From Crateriforma spongiae (GTDB lineage: Bacteria; Planctomycetota; Planctomycetia; Pirellulales; Pirellulaceae), in assembly GCF_012290005.1 (NCBI RefSeq), contig NZ_JAAXMS010000002.1, forward strand, positions 310,001 through 374,000: a DNA stretch of 64,000 bases, written 5' to 3'. The notes under the pieces are model-generated. The model ran no database searches, was not told the DNA's origin, and saw only the letters and a list, made by a program, of their open reading frames with translations. Both the position numbers and the translations under genes were made by a program. Of this stretch, positions 1 through 9,770 are shown in pieces (the stretch's first letter is position 1; each line of letters begins with the position of its first letter).

Positions 1-1663
1 TGTCAATTTCCCCACGTTCCAATCGCAAACGGATGCGAGCCGCAAACAATTCGCGAATTGCCACCAAGTCGATGATCGCGTTCTGGACGCCACGCACGTA
101 CGCCTCCGCACGCAGTCGCATGTCGTCGCCAATCAGCCCGGCGGTTTCCTGGGTAGCACGGCCAGGCACTAGTGGCAAACGTGCCAGGACGGCGCCACCG
201 TTTTTCACATAGAACAAACGTAAAGGCTGGTCATTGCGTTCGATCACCAAGCGACCATCCCAGTTGGTGCGGCCGACAAAGTTCATGTGGCGCGATTCCA
301 ATTCACGCTCGTAAATTTCGTAACCGATCAGCGGAAAATCGGGCTTTTCGCGGGCGTGCAGTCGCAGTTCGGTTTGCTCCCCATCGATCGCCACCTTCAA
401 CCCCATGCGGAAGGTGCGATTGTTCATCCGCACCTTCAACGTGTTGGATTTTCCAGCGTGGATATTGCCTTTGACTTTCCTCTGGTCCGCTTCGGTGACC
501 AACACATAGGTCCAATCGGCGGGGCCGACGATCAATGGTTTGCCGTTGTGATCATTCTTGCGAATCATTGGGCGCAACACATCACCAACCCGAATCATCG
601 CTGGACTGTCTTCATCGACGATCAGCCCGCCACCACGCACCAAGCCACCGGAGGTCTTGGTACCGGCATCATCCAAACGCACGACGGGGGCAAACGCCGC
701 CGTGACGGCGCGTCCAATTGCCCCGGGGACTTCCGGCCGTGACCAACAGGAAAACGTTTTGACGCCACCGACGTACCGCATCAACGTGTCCAATTCCACC
801 GCTCGAACCACGGGGCCGGATTCGGCGAGGGACTCATAGGTGACAATAAAGACTTTGTCATACTCCTTCATCACCTGGATGACCTGATCCTCCAGTGGCG
901 GGATCACCAACTTGGCCTCGGGATCATCCAGCTGACCAGCGGCACCACGAGTCAGAAACAATGCTTCGGTGGACTCCTCGGGCCACTGTCGCATCAATTT
1001 CAGTGAATCACCATCGATGACATTCAATTTGTCGGCGATCGCCGAAAGAGAAGCCTTTTTACCGTTTTCGATATGACGAGTGATGACATCCCGTCGTGTT
1101 GACGTCGTTGTCACCTTGTCGACGAAGCGATTGACGTCATCGATGTAACGGATCTGGCTGGCGTCCGGATGATTTCGCTTGACGGCGATCACCAAGTCGG
1201 ACGACGCCAGTCGTTGAAAATCCAAACCCTCCAAGTCTCGCATCGCTTCGGTGCCAACGGCGACCGGCGTGTCGCGAATGTCCAATCGCCACAACGCGTC
1301 AAAATCACGACGCAGGAACTTTCGCAGCGGCTTTTCAACAGCGTCGGCATCGATAGCGGGATCATCGCTGGCCAACCAGATCAACACCCGGTACGGGTCG
1401 TAATCCCAAGGTGTGACCACCGGTGGACTTGTGGAGCTTGAACCGGCATCGGCGGAGCGCGACGTCCGGGAATTTTGGCCCGATGCACAAGGCATCCAGG
1501 ACAGCACGGTCCAGCACGCCGCCGCGACGATAACGAAACCACGTCGGCCCCAATCGGTCGGTGCCATCATCGCGGACACGCCGTTGACTTGACCGCTAGT
1601 GTCGCGATGGAAGTATTCGTTGGTGCCCCGAGCTTTCGGATCCTCATCGATCAACGCTGTCAT
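1..1663 (-). CDS. Secreted or membrane-anchored protein of unknown function, C-terminus cut by window edge
   Basis: The minus strand stays open from an ATG at 1663 to base 1, giving at least 554 residues with the stop outside the window. The ATG overlaps the TGA of the upstream solute-binding-like gene as ATGA, so translation is probably coupled and this is the last visible gene of the ExbBD operon. After about 38 N-terminal residues comes WGRR, a hydrophobic stretch (FVIVAAACWTVLSW) and a small-residue site before QNS. This fits an export signal or an anchor near residues 39-62. The body is soluble-looking, with a region around DTLMRYVGGVKTF and a beta-rich part after residue 330. I do not recognise the family. 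The context suggests an envelope role with the ExbB/ExbD motor. Confidence 0.7.
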   Translation of the reverse strand, partial: MTALIDEDPKARGTNEYFHRDTSGQVNGVSAMMAPTDWGRRGFVIVAAACWTVLSWMPCASGQNSRTSRSADAGSSSTSPPVVTPWDYDPYRVLIWLASDDPAIDADAVEKPLRKFLRRDFDALWRLDIRDTPVAVGTEAMRDLEGLDFQRLASSDLVIAVKRNHPDASQIRYIDDVNRFVDKVTTTSTRRDVITRHIENGKKASLSAIADKLNVIDGDSLKLMRQWPEESTEALFLTRGAAGQLDDPEAKLVIPPLEDQVIQVMKEYDKVFIVTYESLAESGPVVRAVELDTLMRYVGGVKTFSCWSRPEVPGAIGRAVTAAFAPVVRLDDAGTKTSGGLVRGGGLIVDEDSPAMIRVGDVLRPMIRKNDHNGKPLIVGPADWTYVLVTEADQRKVKGNIHAGKSNTLKVRMNNRTFRMGLKVAIDGEQTELRLHAREKPDFPLIGYEIYERELESRHMNFVGRTNWDGRLVIERNDQPLRLFYVKNGGAVLARLPLVPGRATQETAGLIGDDMRLRAEAYVRGVQNAIIDLVAIRELFAARIRLRLERGEID

Positions 1664-4020
1664 TGCAGCTGCCATTGGTCGGCGTTTTCGTAAAGTGAAA
1701 CAATGTCCGTCCCGATCCCGCGGATCTGACGACGATACGCATAGGAATCAATCAATTGCCACAACGGCAGGATCGGCAATTCCTGGCTGACGTAGAAGTG
1801 CAACAGTAACAAACGGTCACGAGCCTCGCGCCAATTTCGCGACTCTTCCAACTGCCGCAGACCGAGACCAATGTATTGGTTGCCGCTTTGGGCCAAACCG
1901 TCGGGGCCCAACAGTCGTCGAGCGTCGATGATTGGTTCCCAAATCGCCAGTGACGTGTAGACCAAGTCGGCGGTGCCTTCCTCGGGGTAACTGGCACCGG
2001 TGGGCAATTCGACCAGTTCGACGTCCAAATCCAACAGTTGCCACTGCGACTTGATCGCTTCACAAGCGGTTCGCGACAGGTTGTCCGACGGATATGCCAA
2101 ACGCAGCGGCGTCATCTCCGGCATCTCTTTCTCGGCACGCTGTGCGGCCGATTTCATTTCATTTTGGTTCAATGCGACCAACAGCTTGGCAACCGACGGC
2201 TCATAACGTCGCGGCTGGATCGTCCGATCATAGGCATAGCCCATCGGATCATCCCGCTCCTTGCCGGCTGGGAACGGGCCGGAAATGACCTGACATCCCG
2301 GCGTTTGGAAGCCTTCGAGAAGTTCACCCTTCAGAATGTCTTCGCGATTGATCCCGTACAACAATGCACGCCGGAAGGTCCGTTCCGCGACGAAGGGATG
2401 ATCGCTGCAGGGAATCAGCATGTGCACCGTCGGCAATGGATATTCCGACACACGAATGTCACGGCTGCTTTTCAGACGAGCGGCATCCGAAGGGAACAGT
2501 TGGTCCAACACATCGATCTCGCCCTGCAGCAACTGTGCGACGCCTTCGGCGGCCGACGACACTTTCGTTTCAATGATCTCCCGAGGCTGCGATTCAATCC
2601 GCGGCTCGTTAATCAATCGGTAACGCGACTCCACTTCATCGACATCGACCCGTTCATAGTCCCCCGTCGGCGCCCCGATCTCTTGCCCAAACCACGAACC
2701 GTCCACCGGCAATTGCAACAGACTGGCGGGCAACACGTGGGGACGTCGCAGAATACAGCGGATTTCCTTGGGCCCGTTCATCCCCATGGTTTTCAGCGCT
2801 GCGGCGAACGCCGTGAAATAGGTTTCACTTTCCGGACGTGCCCGATCGGCAATGCGATCAAACACATCAAAACCATTCACCTGGTTCAATGGCGGCGGCA
2901 AACTTTCGGGTTCAAAATAGAGATCAAACTCCAATCGGTCGGCACTCTGTTCGGTTTGCCCGAACAGAAACTCGTACTCACCGCCCTCGGGCCCGGCACC
3001 ACGCATTTCAAACAACGTGCGGTACAACAATCGCCCGGATCGACGCGACGCCCAATTGGACATGTTGGTGGGGTCCAAGTCCCGCGCGGCCTGTAACACG
3101 CCGACATTGACCATCGGATAGATCCGATTCAGTTCACGAACCAATTCTTTCGCGCCCGCCAGGGATGGCCGCAAATGAACCGCGTCTCGGGCCAAGCGAT
3201 GCGCTTCGCGATAATCTTCACGGTCCTTGGCCGCAATCGCTTGATCCATTCGCTGCGTGGCCATCCGCACGAAGGCTTGGTTCCATTTGGCGACGCTTTT
3301 TAAATTCTGCCCCCGGTACTCGTCTTCCAGTTGCGACAACATTTTCTGGGCGTCGTCCAACTTTCCATCTTCGACCAGCTGCCCCATCAGTCGATCGTTC
3401 AGCCCGTCGATCGCCCCCAATAATCGTTCGACCTTGTAGTCCGGGTTGTAACGCCGCAGCTCCTTCAACATCGCCAAAGATTGCACGAATTCGCTGCGGG
3501 ACGCACGATCAATTGCGTCTTGCCAAAGAAAATCACTGCGAATCTGAGTCAATTCGGGCAGATTTGGGAAATCGCGAATCAGCACGGAAAGAAACGGATA
3601 AGCGCCCTTAAAATCACGTCGGGCAATCCGCTCGGCCGTTTCACGTTTCAAACGCTGTTCCCAGAAATCAATCCGTTCGACGTCCGACCATTTGGCTCCG
3701 AAAACACGGTCGTCGATTCCCAACACTTCCACCCGCAGCGTTCCCGTCTGGCCACTGATGGATGTCCGATTGGGCAAATCCAACAATCGGGCTTTCACCC
3801 AACCGGCACCCGAATCTTGGGTGAAAAAGATCAGGTCATGGGGTTCTTCCTGCAACAGCTGCAGTCCGGGATCGGGTGGCGATCCCGACTGGGCGTAGTT
3901 CAGCAATTCAGCCGCACGGGCAACGCCGGTGGAAACCGTTCCCGCAACAAGGAAACACAAGAAGATGCACCGGAGCCCCCCCGCCGAAATCGCGATCGAT
4001 CGCCGGACAATGTGTTCCAC
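1660..4020 (-). CDS. Extracellular solute-binding (SBP_bac_5-like) protein with a long helical N-terminal extension
   Basis: The preferred start is GTG 4020, because it directly precedes a good signal peptide (RRSIAISAGG, then a hydrophobic core, then VARA before AEL). An ATG at 4224 would add 68 unlikely residues. The product is 786 residues. The first ~270 mature residues look like a TPR-like helical region (repeated ARDA, LARDAVHLRPSLAGAKELVRE). The C-terminal part resembles the peptide-binding lobe of family 5 solute-binding proteins: FRRALLYGINREDIL, then LAYPSDN, then a closing segment near LPILPLWQ. Classical family 5 proteins feed an ABC permease, but no permease is nearby. Here the gene lies between a beta-propeller protein and another secreted protein downstream of ExbB/ExbD. 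It may bind a ligand or peptide in the periplasm for that machine; that role is inferred. Confidence 0.75.
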   Translation of the reverse strand: MEHIVRRSIAISAGGLRCIFLCFLVAGTVSTGVARAAELLNYAQSGSPPDPGLQLLQEEPHDLIFFTQDSGAGWVKARLLDLPNRTSISGQTGTLRVEVLGIDDRVFGAKWSDVERIDFWEQRLKRETAERIARRDFKGAYPFLSVLIRDFPNLPELTQIRSDFLWQDAIDRASRSEFVQSLAMLKELRRYNPDYKVERLLGAIDGLNDRLMGQLVEDGKLDDAQKMLSQLEDEYRGQNLKSVAKWNQAFVRMATQRMDQAIAAKDREDYREAHRLARDAVHLRPSLAGAKELVRELNRIYPMVNVGVLQAARDLDPTNMSNWASRRSGRLLYRTLFEMRGAGPEGGEYEFLFGQTEQSADRLEFDLYFEPESLPPPLNQVNGFDVFDRIADRARPESETYFTAFAAALKTMGMNGPKEIRCILRRPHVLPASLLQLPVDGSWFGQEIGAPTGDYERVDVDEVESRYRLINEPRIESQPREIIETKVSSAAEGVAQLLQGEIDVLDQLFPSDAARLKSSRDIRVSEYPLPTVHMLIPCSDHPFVAERTFRRALLYGINREDILKGELLEGFQTPGCQVISGPFPAGKERDDPMGYAYDRTIQPRRYEPSVAKLLVALNQNEMKSAAQRAEKEMPEMTPLRLAYPSDNLSRTACEAIKSQWQLLDLDVELVELPTGASYPEEGTADLVYTSLAIWEPIIDARRLLGPDGLAQSGNQYIGLGLRQLEESRNWREARDRLLLLHFYVSQELPILPLWQLIDSYAYRRQIRGIGTDIVSLYENADQWQLQ

Positions 4021-4233
4021 GTGATCGTCTGCTGTGAATTGCGTTGCCCCCGGTCGACATCGAGCCCCAATTGGATCGGTCGTCGGGAAAGGCGTCGGTT
4101 TGGAAGCGGGGTTCCAAACGATGTGTTTTGCGATCATGACTAGCGACCCAATGTACTGGCACGGAGGCAATCGAAAGGCGGACGAATGGGATGCGATCGA
4201 TGTCCCCAAGATTCGTTTCACCACAAACGGTCT

Positions 4234-7200
4234 TTAAAACTCCGTGATGTAAACCACCCCTTCTTCACCGGGCACCAGAAAACGATTATCGCCGACGGTC
4301 ACCGGCTGTGCCGAAATTGGTTGTCCGAGATCTTTTTCCGCGATTCGTTGGCCCGTGTTGCGATCGACCGTCACCATCCATCCGTCGCGTCCGGTGAACA
4401 ACCATTGGTCGTCACTGACAGCGGTCGGCGGTCCGACCAACCGCCCCGCAGGTAGATCAACGGCAAACTTTTGCTGGCCCGCTTCGTCAAAGACACGAAG
4501 CTGTCCATCATCGGTCCGCAACAGCGCGCCCGAGTCGTCTTGGGGCGCCGCGGTGGGCCCCCAAACCACGCGACCATCCAAAAGCGATTCGAATTGCAAC
4601 TCCAAACCGGTCATGTCATAGCCGACCAGAAAATCGGCGGCCGGCCCGGCCGTCGTCGCGACCATGGTGGTGCCGACGCGGGTCGCTGGCCCCAACAAAG
4701 GTTTGTCAATCTGTGTTTGTGACAGCTCACGCATCTGTTGCCCGACACGCAACCGGTAAAGCCGGCCCAGACTGTCGGACAAGACGACCTGATCGGGATC
4801 ATCCGCCAATGGCACCGGATCGGACCACGAAACCACACCGGTCGGATCGACCGAGGGCTGGAACGGGCTGCCCAACGTGGCCCCGGTTTGCCAACGCATC
4901 AAAACCGCGCGACCGGTATCCAGTGGTATCAGCAAACCGCCACCGGCAACGATCGGTTGTCCGGCGGTCTTCGCACGTCCCGGCAAGCGAATCGTCACCT
5001 TCCGCAACATGTCGCGTTGACGTGACGGATCGTAAACCAGAATTTCGCTGGGTTCTTGGCTGTTGATCAAAATCCGATTGGGGGTTTCCTGGCCGGCCGA
5101 AGCGGCGATGATCGGGTCGACAAACCGCATCGCAACGCCTTCGCCACCTGGATTTTCCAGCGGTGCTTTCGTACTGCCTTCGGCCAACGCGGCGCGGTCC
5201 AATTCGAACAGCGCACCCTGGCTGGTGATGGCATGAAACGCCGCCTTGCCGGGCACCCGCTGCAGCATTGCGATCGGCACACCGACATCGGTTTGCCACA
5301 CCATGTCGCCCGTTTCCGGTGACGCCGCGGTAACACGAATCCCCGACGTCCCCCGCAACACACGGGCATGAATCAAAGCGTCGTCCAATGCAATCGGCTG
5401 ACCGACGAAAGCATCGCCGTCGTGTTTGACCCAATCACGAACCACCGTCCCGGTATTGATCTGCAATTGGAAACGAGCGATGCGGGTTCCGGTGATCCAC
5501 ATCTGGCTGCGATTGGCGGCCATACGGGTCAATGTCGGTTGCTTGTACGACGGCGAACACTTGGCAATCGACGACACCTTGTCACGATCGGCGGTCGGTT
5601 CCACGTCGTACACGTTGACTTCGCCCAGATCCGTCAAAACGATCAAGCGACGTTTCTGGACAATCGGCGGGACGATGACGTTGCCGTTCAACTGAAACAC
5701 TTGGACGGGCGTCAAATTCTTGCCTTCGTCGTCCAGACGCAGGACATGCACTTTCGTCGCGTCGGTGGCATAGTTTTCGAAAACGAACAGGTGCCCCAGC
5801 AACGGAACCGGCGGGACCTGGATGGTGCCTTCGCGATGGCCGATGTAGTAACTTTCGACGCATTTTCCGTCGCGTGTGTTCAGCAAGTAAAGATTGCTGT
5901 GGTTGCCCGGCAGGTACGCCATGTCGGCACGATCGTCGACCCCCGGACTCGTTTCCAGGGGTTGTGGGATTTGTGTCGACCACATGGCATCACCGGTTTC
6001 CAAGTCCAGCGAATACACCACACCGGATTCTCCGGAAACAAACGTCGCGCCGCGTGTCATCACGGGCTGGCTAAACGGTTCCCCCAAGCTGCTACGCCAT
6101 TGAACATCGCCGGTTTGACCGTCGCATCGCGACAAATCGTTTCGCACACCGTTGGTCAACAATACACTTTGCCCGGCCCCGATTCGCAGTGGCGGATGGG
6201 TATTGGTGCTGCCGACGTATTTGCGCCACAGCAACCGCCCGTCCTCGGCCGAAAACGCCAGCACCGACGCTGCGGCACCGACATAAACAATTTCGTCCCG
6301 CAGTGACACGATGGAGTCGCCGACCAGCGTGGTCAAAGCAATCGACCGCATCGAATCCGATTCATCGGCGGTTGGATCCGTCTTGGGCAATCGGCTGGAG
6401 GGCCCGACCAACGTCTGTTGAATCTCACTTGCCCTTTGAATCAGTTCTTCCAGACGATCGTTGTCACGCAATTCGGGAAAATCACGCAACAGTGCGAAAC
6501 GAGTGTCATAGGCATCCTTGGTCTCTTTCGCCTCCAGCGATGCCTTCATACTGGCAACGGCCTGGTCCAGCTGCAGGTTTCGGTTGATTTCACGCTGGAC
6601 ACGTGCCCGAGTCTCTTTGACTGAATTCAGACGACCGGCCAAAGTCACCCGCATTTGCGACGACACATACAGCGGGTTATCCATGAAATCGATGTGTTCA
6701 TCCAAATCAGATAACAACTGCTGTTTTTCACCGGTCGATTCCGATTCGTCGGCGGCCTGAGCGATATTTTCCGCAATATCCGTCAGCAATGCAGCCAGAT
6801 CATCGCGGTCATCATTCAGCGCCTGTTCCTCGGCAATGCTCGGCAACACATCCCTGGCGACTTCCAGTCCACGCACCGGATTGGGAACGGCCTTGGCACG
6901 GTACAGTTCGCTCAGGGCGACACGTGTCCGAGCCAGCGAAGAGTATTGGTTGTCATCGCCATAGCTGTCCAAGAACTTGGTGTACTGTTCCTGTGCCGGC
7001 TGAAAGCTTTGTTGGTTGTAAAGTTTATCGGCTTGCTTGATGAAGTCTTCGGCGCTGTCGCGTCCCAGGACGAAATACAGCGCCGAAAAGATCAGCACCA
7101 ACATCACGATGATGCCGGCATAGCCGTAAACCTTGAACGAATCCCAAATCGACTTGTCCGGTTTCTTTGTTCGACGCACGGGCCGGGCCGATGTGCCGCC

Positions 7201-7614
7201 GGCAATGGACGACAAGTCGCCGCCGGCATTTTCGTCATCGGAATCCACCGGTTGGGCCATCGGGACGTCGTCGTCAGCCGATGCCGCCAAAGCGACCGGC
7301 ACCGCTTCGGCAATCGGTTCTTCTTCCTCGGCTTCGACGGATTCTTCGGAATCGGCAAACGTCAGTTCGTCGACCTGCGCTTCCGACTCCGGTGCATCCT
7401 CTTGTTCATCTTGATATTCGCCGCTGCGAAGTTCGCCAATCAACTTGGTGGCTTGAAAGCGAGTCAGTTGCCCGTTGTCGACCAGCAATTTGGCTACCGC
7501 TTCGGGTGTGACGCGACTGCCACTTTGCTGAAGCTGTTCGCGGAGGGCTTCGATGATCTCTTGATCGAGCAACGCGAGTCGCTCCAATCGATCGATCAGT
7601 TCTTTGGCAAGCAT
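4234..7614 (-). CDS. Membrane-anchored PQQ-type beta-propeller protein with planctomycete kinase-like N-terminal linker
   Basis: The start chosen is ATG 7614 (1126 residues). The longer frame to 7722 gives a polar, shadow-like extension. Residues ~1-65 (LLDQEIIEAL...LVDNGQLTRFQATKLIGE) resemble the short module found beside protein kinase domains in planctomycetes, but no kinase domain follows. An acidic Ala-rich stretch comes next, then one membrane helix at about 160-181 (YAGIIVMLVLIFSALYFVLG). A TPR-like helical part follows, then repeated blades with WRKYVG, MWSTQIP, MVWQTD and VVWGPT, typical of PQQ/WD-like propellers. It sits in the ExbB-ExbD operon, just downstream of the second ExbD. 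A periplasmic scaffold role is inferred; no catalytic residues for a dehydrogenase were identified. Confidence 0.8.
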   Translation of the reverse strand: MLAKELIDRLERLALLDQEIIEALREQLQQSGSRVTPEAVAKLLVDNGQLTRFQATKLIGELRSGEYQDEQEDAPESEAQVDELTFADSEESVEAEEEEPIAEAVPVALAASADDDVPMAQPVDSDDENAGGDLSSIAGGTSARPVRRTKKPDKSIWDSFKVYGYAGIIVMLVLIFSALYFVLGRDSAEDFIKQADKLYNQQSFQPAQEQYTKFLDSYGDDNQYSSLARTRVALSELYRAKAVPNPVRGLEVARDVLPSIAEEQALNDDRDDLAALLTDIAENIAQAADESESTGEKQQLLSDLDEHIDFMDNPLYVSSQMRVTLAGRLNSVKETRARVQREINRNLQLDQAVASMKASLEAKETKDAYDTRFALLRDFPELRDNDRLEELIQRASEIQQTLVGPSSRLPKTDPTADESDSMRSIALTTLVGDSIVSLRDEIVYVGAAASVLAFSAEDGRLLWRKYVGSTNTHPPLRIGAGQSVLLTNGVRNDLSRCDGQTGDVQWRSSLGEPFSQPVMTRGATFVSGESGVVYSLDLETGDAMWSTQIPQPLETSPGVDDRADMAYLPGNHSNLYLLNTRDGKCVESYYIGHREGTIQVPPVPLLGHLFVFENYATDATKVHVLRLDDEGKNLTPVQVFQLNGNVIVPPIVQKRRLIVLTDLGEVNVYDVEPTADRDKVSSIAKCSPSYKQPTLTRMAANRSQMWITGTRIARFQLQINTGTVVRDWVKHDGDAFVGQPIALDDALIHARVLRGTSGIRVTAASPETGDMVWQTDVGVPIAMLQRVPGKAAFHAITSQGALFELDRAALAEGSTKAPLENPGGEGVAMRFVDPIIAASAGQETPNRILINSQEPSEILVYDPSRQRDMLRKVTIRLPGRAKTAGQPIVAGGGLLIPLDTGRAVLMRWQTGATLGSPFQPSVDPTGVVSWSDPVPLADDPDQVVLSDSLGRLYRLRVGQQMRELSQTQIDKPLLGPATRVGTTMVATTAGPAADFLVGYDMTGLELQFESLLDGRVVWGPTAAPQDDSGALLRTDDGQLRVFDEAGQQKFAVDLPAGRLVGPPTAVSDDQWLFTGRDGWMVTVDRNTGQRIAEKDLGQPISAQPVTVGDNRFLVPGEEGVVYITEF

Positions 7615-7777
7615 GATAAGACGTTGGTCAGGGTGAAAAGTGGATTCGATGGTTGCCGTCGACGCGGCAAGGTTCCGTCGATGCGTCACAGTCTGGTCGG
7701 GTTTAAATCGGGGGTGGTGCAATCATTTTCCACCATGTTTTCCGGAAACCGCCGCCGACGAAGCTGAACGTCGTGGG

Positions 7778-8614
7778 TTAATCAAACCCGTCGACTTGTG
7801 CGACTTTGATTTCCGTGTATCCGGCGATCGTCCCGGCATCCATCCCGTCGACCAAGGCCTGCAGTTTCGCCTCTTCGTGAACCCGAATGTTCAATTTCAT
7901 TCCGTCACGTCGTCCCGCAATCGCTTCTTTCAGTGTATTGGTCAGGTTTTGTTTTCCTGGGGTCTCGCGTTCCCAATCCGGTGCCAATACCAAGAACGAA
8001 CCGTGTTGGTCGATTTCCAACTCGACGACATCCAGTTCGTCCAGGATTTCCTCTTCGTTAGCCGTGCTGGGCAGATCGCTGGTCTGCCGTGGCATTTCAA
8101 TCGATTTTTGCAAGCTGAATGATGCGGTGACCATGAAGAAGATCAACAACAGGAATGTGACGTCCACCATGGGCGTCATGTCCAATTCCTCTTGTTCTTT
8201 CGGTTCACGCTTCAGGCTGTCGGCCAATTCGTCGGCCACATCATCATCATCCCATCCTTCGGGGACCGGCGTGCCGGCAACGCTCTGTTCGTCATCTGCA
8301 CCGGCAACAGGAATCGCCTGGGCCACTGCCAGGGGCACTGCGACCGCGGCGTCCAAAGCTTCCGCAGCGGGTTCATTGGCCCAGCGTTCTTGGCCTCCCT
8401 GATCCACGGCGGCAATAACATCGACCGGAACTTCTTCGCTCGGCTCGGCCACTGGCAGGTCCGCCGCTTCCACCACGGGTTCGGCTGGCGAATCGACTTC
8501 ATCGGGCACGTGAATCAACTGATCACACTCGGGACAGCGGATGTCCTTTCCCGCCATGCGTTGATTCACCGAATGGGTGCTGCCGCAGTTTTCGCAGGTC
8601 AACGGGATCGACAC
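7778..8614 (-). CDS. ExbD/TolR family protein with N-terminal zinc ribbon
   Basis: 278 residues. C7-x2-C10 and C27-x2-C30, with AGKDIRCPEC between, form a small zinc ribbon. A long acidic, Ala/Pro-rich linker follows (about 40-140). Then comes the ExbD signature LDMTPMVDVTFLLLIFF near 144-160, whose D151 aligns with the membrane aspartate needed for proton flow in ExbD/TolR. The C-terminal ~110 residues would be the periplasmic domain. The start lies one base after the stop of the other ExbD gene, so the two are probably co-translated. ExbD normally is about 140 residues without a metal-binding head; the cytoplasmic ribbon is unusual and could contact an intracellular partner (inference). Confidence 0.9.
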   Translation of the reverse strand: MSIPLTCENCGSTHSVNQRMAGKDIRCPECDQLIHVPDEVDSPAEPVVEAADLPVAEPSEEVPVDVIAAVDQGGQERWANEPAAEALDAAVAVPLAVAQAIPVAGADDEQSVAGTPVPEGWDDDDVADELADSLKREPKEQEELDMTPMVDVTFLLLIFFMVTASFSLQKSIEMPRQTSDLPSTANEEEILDELDVVELEIDQHGSFLVLAPDWERETPGKQNLTNTLKEAIAGRRDGMKLNIRVHEEAKLQALVDGMDAGTIAGYTEIKVAQVDGFD

Positions 8615-8615
8615 G

Positions 8616-9092
8616 TCACTGCTCCTTCACCGCGATGTAGGTGACGTCCAGATCCTCAAACGCGTCGCCGATGATTCGTTGAACGCGTGTGACATGCATC
8701 ACACTCAGATCGGCATCGCCCATCAACATCACATGTGTCTTTTGACGTCCGACGGTCCGATTCAATTCGGTATCCACATATTCAACGATTTCGGCCGCCT
8801 GAACTTCTTCGTCCATGCTGAACGGGGTGCCGTCCAAACGCGTCACAATCGCCTTGTCTTCCGGTCCAGGTTCCAAGAACAAAACCGCCGAATCATCCGC
8901 CGACACGGCCAACCCGTTGTCAGCACTGGGGATGGTGCCGGTCTGTGTCGGATCCATTTTGGACGCAACGACAAAAAAGATCAGCAACAAGAACGTGATG
9001 TCGATCATCGGCGTGATATCCATCTCGTCCTCGGCACGTTTGTGTCGAGGCAGATGAATCGAATCGTCTTGATCGGAAAGGTGCTGTGTCAT
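8616..9092 (-). CDS. ExbD/TolR family biopolymer transport protein
   Basis: 158 residues, normal length for the family. A short basic/polar cytoplasmic tail is followed by one membrane helix with the motif MDITPMIDITFLLLIFFVV. D31 is the conserved membrane aspartate. The periplasmic C-terminal domain (residues ~45-158) contains NRTVGRQKTHVMLMGDAD, as in ExbD/TolR. ExbD works with the ExbB/TolQ pentamer to turn proton flow into force on a TonB/TolA-like partner. It lies 9 bases downstream of the exbB-like gene and 1 base upstream of the zinc-ribbon ExbD. Two different ExbD proteins in one operon suggest a heteromeric motor. Confidence 0.93.
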   Translation of the reverse strand: MTQHLSDQDDSIHLPRHKRAEDEMDITPMIDITFLLLIFFVVASKMDPTQTGTIPSADNGLAVSADDSAVLFLEPGPEDKAIVTRLDGTPFSMDEEVQAAEIVEYVDTELNRTVGRQKTHVMLMGDADLSVMHVTRVQRIIGDAFEDLDVTYIAVKEQ

Positions 9093-9101
9093 CGCAAAGG
9101 A

Positions 9102-9770
9102 TCAGGCGGCACGACCGGTTTCTTTGGACAGTCCTGTTTTGAACGCTTCGAAGAATCGCGTCACTCCGGAACTGACCAAGTCTTCCATTTTGGCGATTCG
9201 GATGTTCACGTTGGCCACCAGGATCATCAACGGAATGGCAATCGCCAAACCACTAGCGGTCGTCACCAACGCGACACGAATATCGCCGGCCAGCGCCGAT
9301 GGTTCGACGGTTTCGGCCGTTGCCAACGTTTGGAATGCGCCCATCATCCCGAACACGGTCCCGAACAAACCGATCATCGGGGCCGCCTTGATCACCGTGC
9401 CGACCCAACTGAGCCGATACTCCAGGTCGCTGAGCACGTCACGCTGGAACCGGTCGGTCATGATTTGACGGGCGCGACGCAGACCGAAATGCCGATTGGC
9501 CACGGCCAATTCGACCATTTGAGGAATCGCACGAGCGTCGTCTTCACAGTGGTCCAGCACCGCGTCGAACTGGCCCGATTCCAACAACGGCACGACTTCG
9601 TCCAGATACGCATCCTGTTCGTCTTCGCTGACGAAACGCTTCTGGTTGACACGAGTCCACACCAGAACGATGCAATAGATGCCCCACAGCGCGACCGCCG
9701 CCAGAGCCAAGTAGGTGGAGTTCGAAATGATATCGAAAAGTGAGGTAGCGAGGACCATCAAGGATCCCAT
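9102..9770 (-). CDS. MotA/TolQ/ExbB family proton channel
   Basis: 222 residues with three membrane helices: about 14-38 (LALAAVALWGIYCIVLVW), ~130-155 (APMIGLFGTVFGMMGAFQTL) and ~165-190 (TTASGLAIAIPLMILVANV). The GLFGTV and TTASGLAIAIP motifs are the family hallmarks. It is expected to form the proton channel with the two ExbD proteins encoded downstream. The start may be ATG 9770 or ATG 9758; a GGAAGG sequence lies immediately before the first and about 12 bases before the second. The operon order ExbB-ExbD-ExbD is clear; the energised partner is not a canonical TonB. Confidence 0.93.
   Translation of the reverse strand: MGSLMVLATSLFDIISNSTYLALAAVALWGIYCIVLVWTRVNQKRFVSEDEQDAYLDEVVPLLESGQFDAVLDHCEDDARAIPQMVELAVANRHFGLRRARQIMTDRFQRDVLSDLEYRLSWVGTVIKAAPMIGLFGTVFGMMGAFQTLATAETVEPSALAGDIRVALVTTASGLAIAIPLMILVANVNIRIAKMEDLVSSGVTRFFEAFKTGLSKETGRAA

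Noticed and set aside
2038-3096. 352-residue plus-strand frame inside the solute-binding-like gene
   Set aside because: Shadow ORF; the minus-strand protein has a signal peptide and family motifs, this one has none.
5368-6306. 312-residue plus-strand frame inside the propeller gene
   Set aside because: Shadow of the minus-strand beta-propeller gene.
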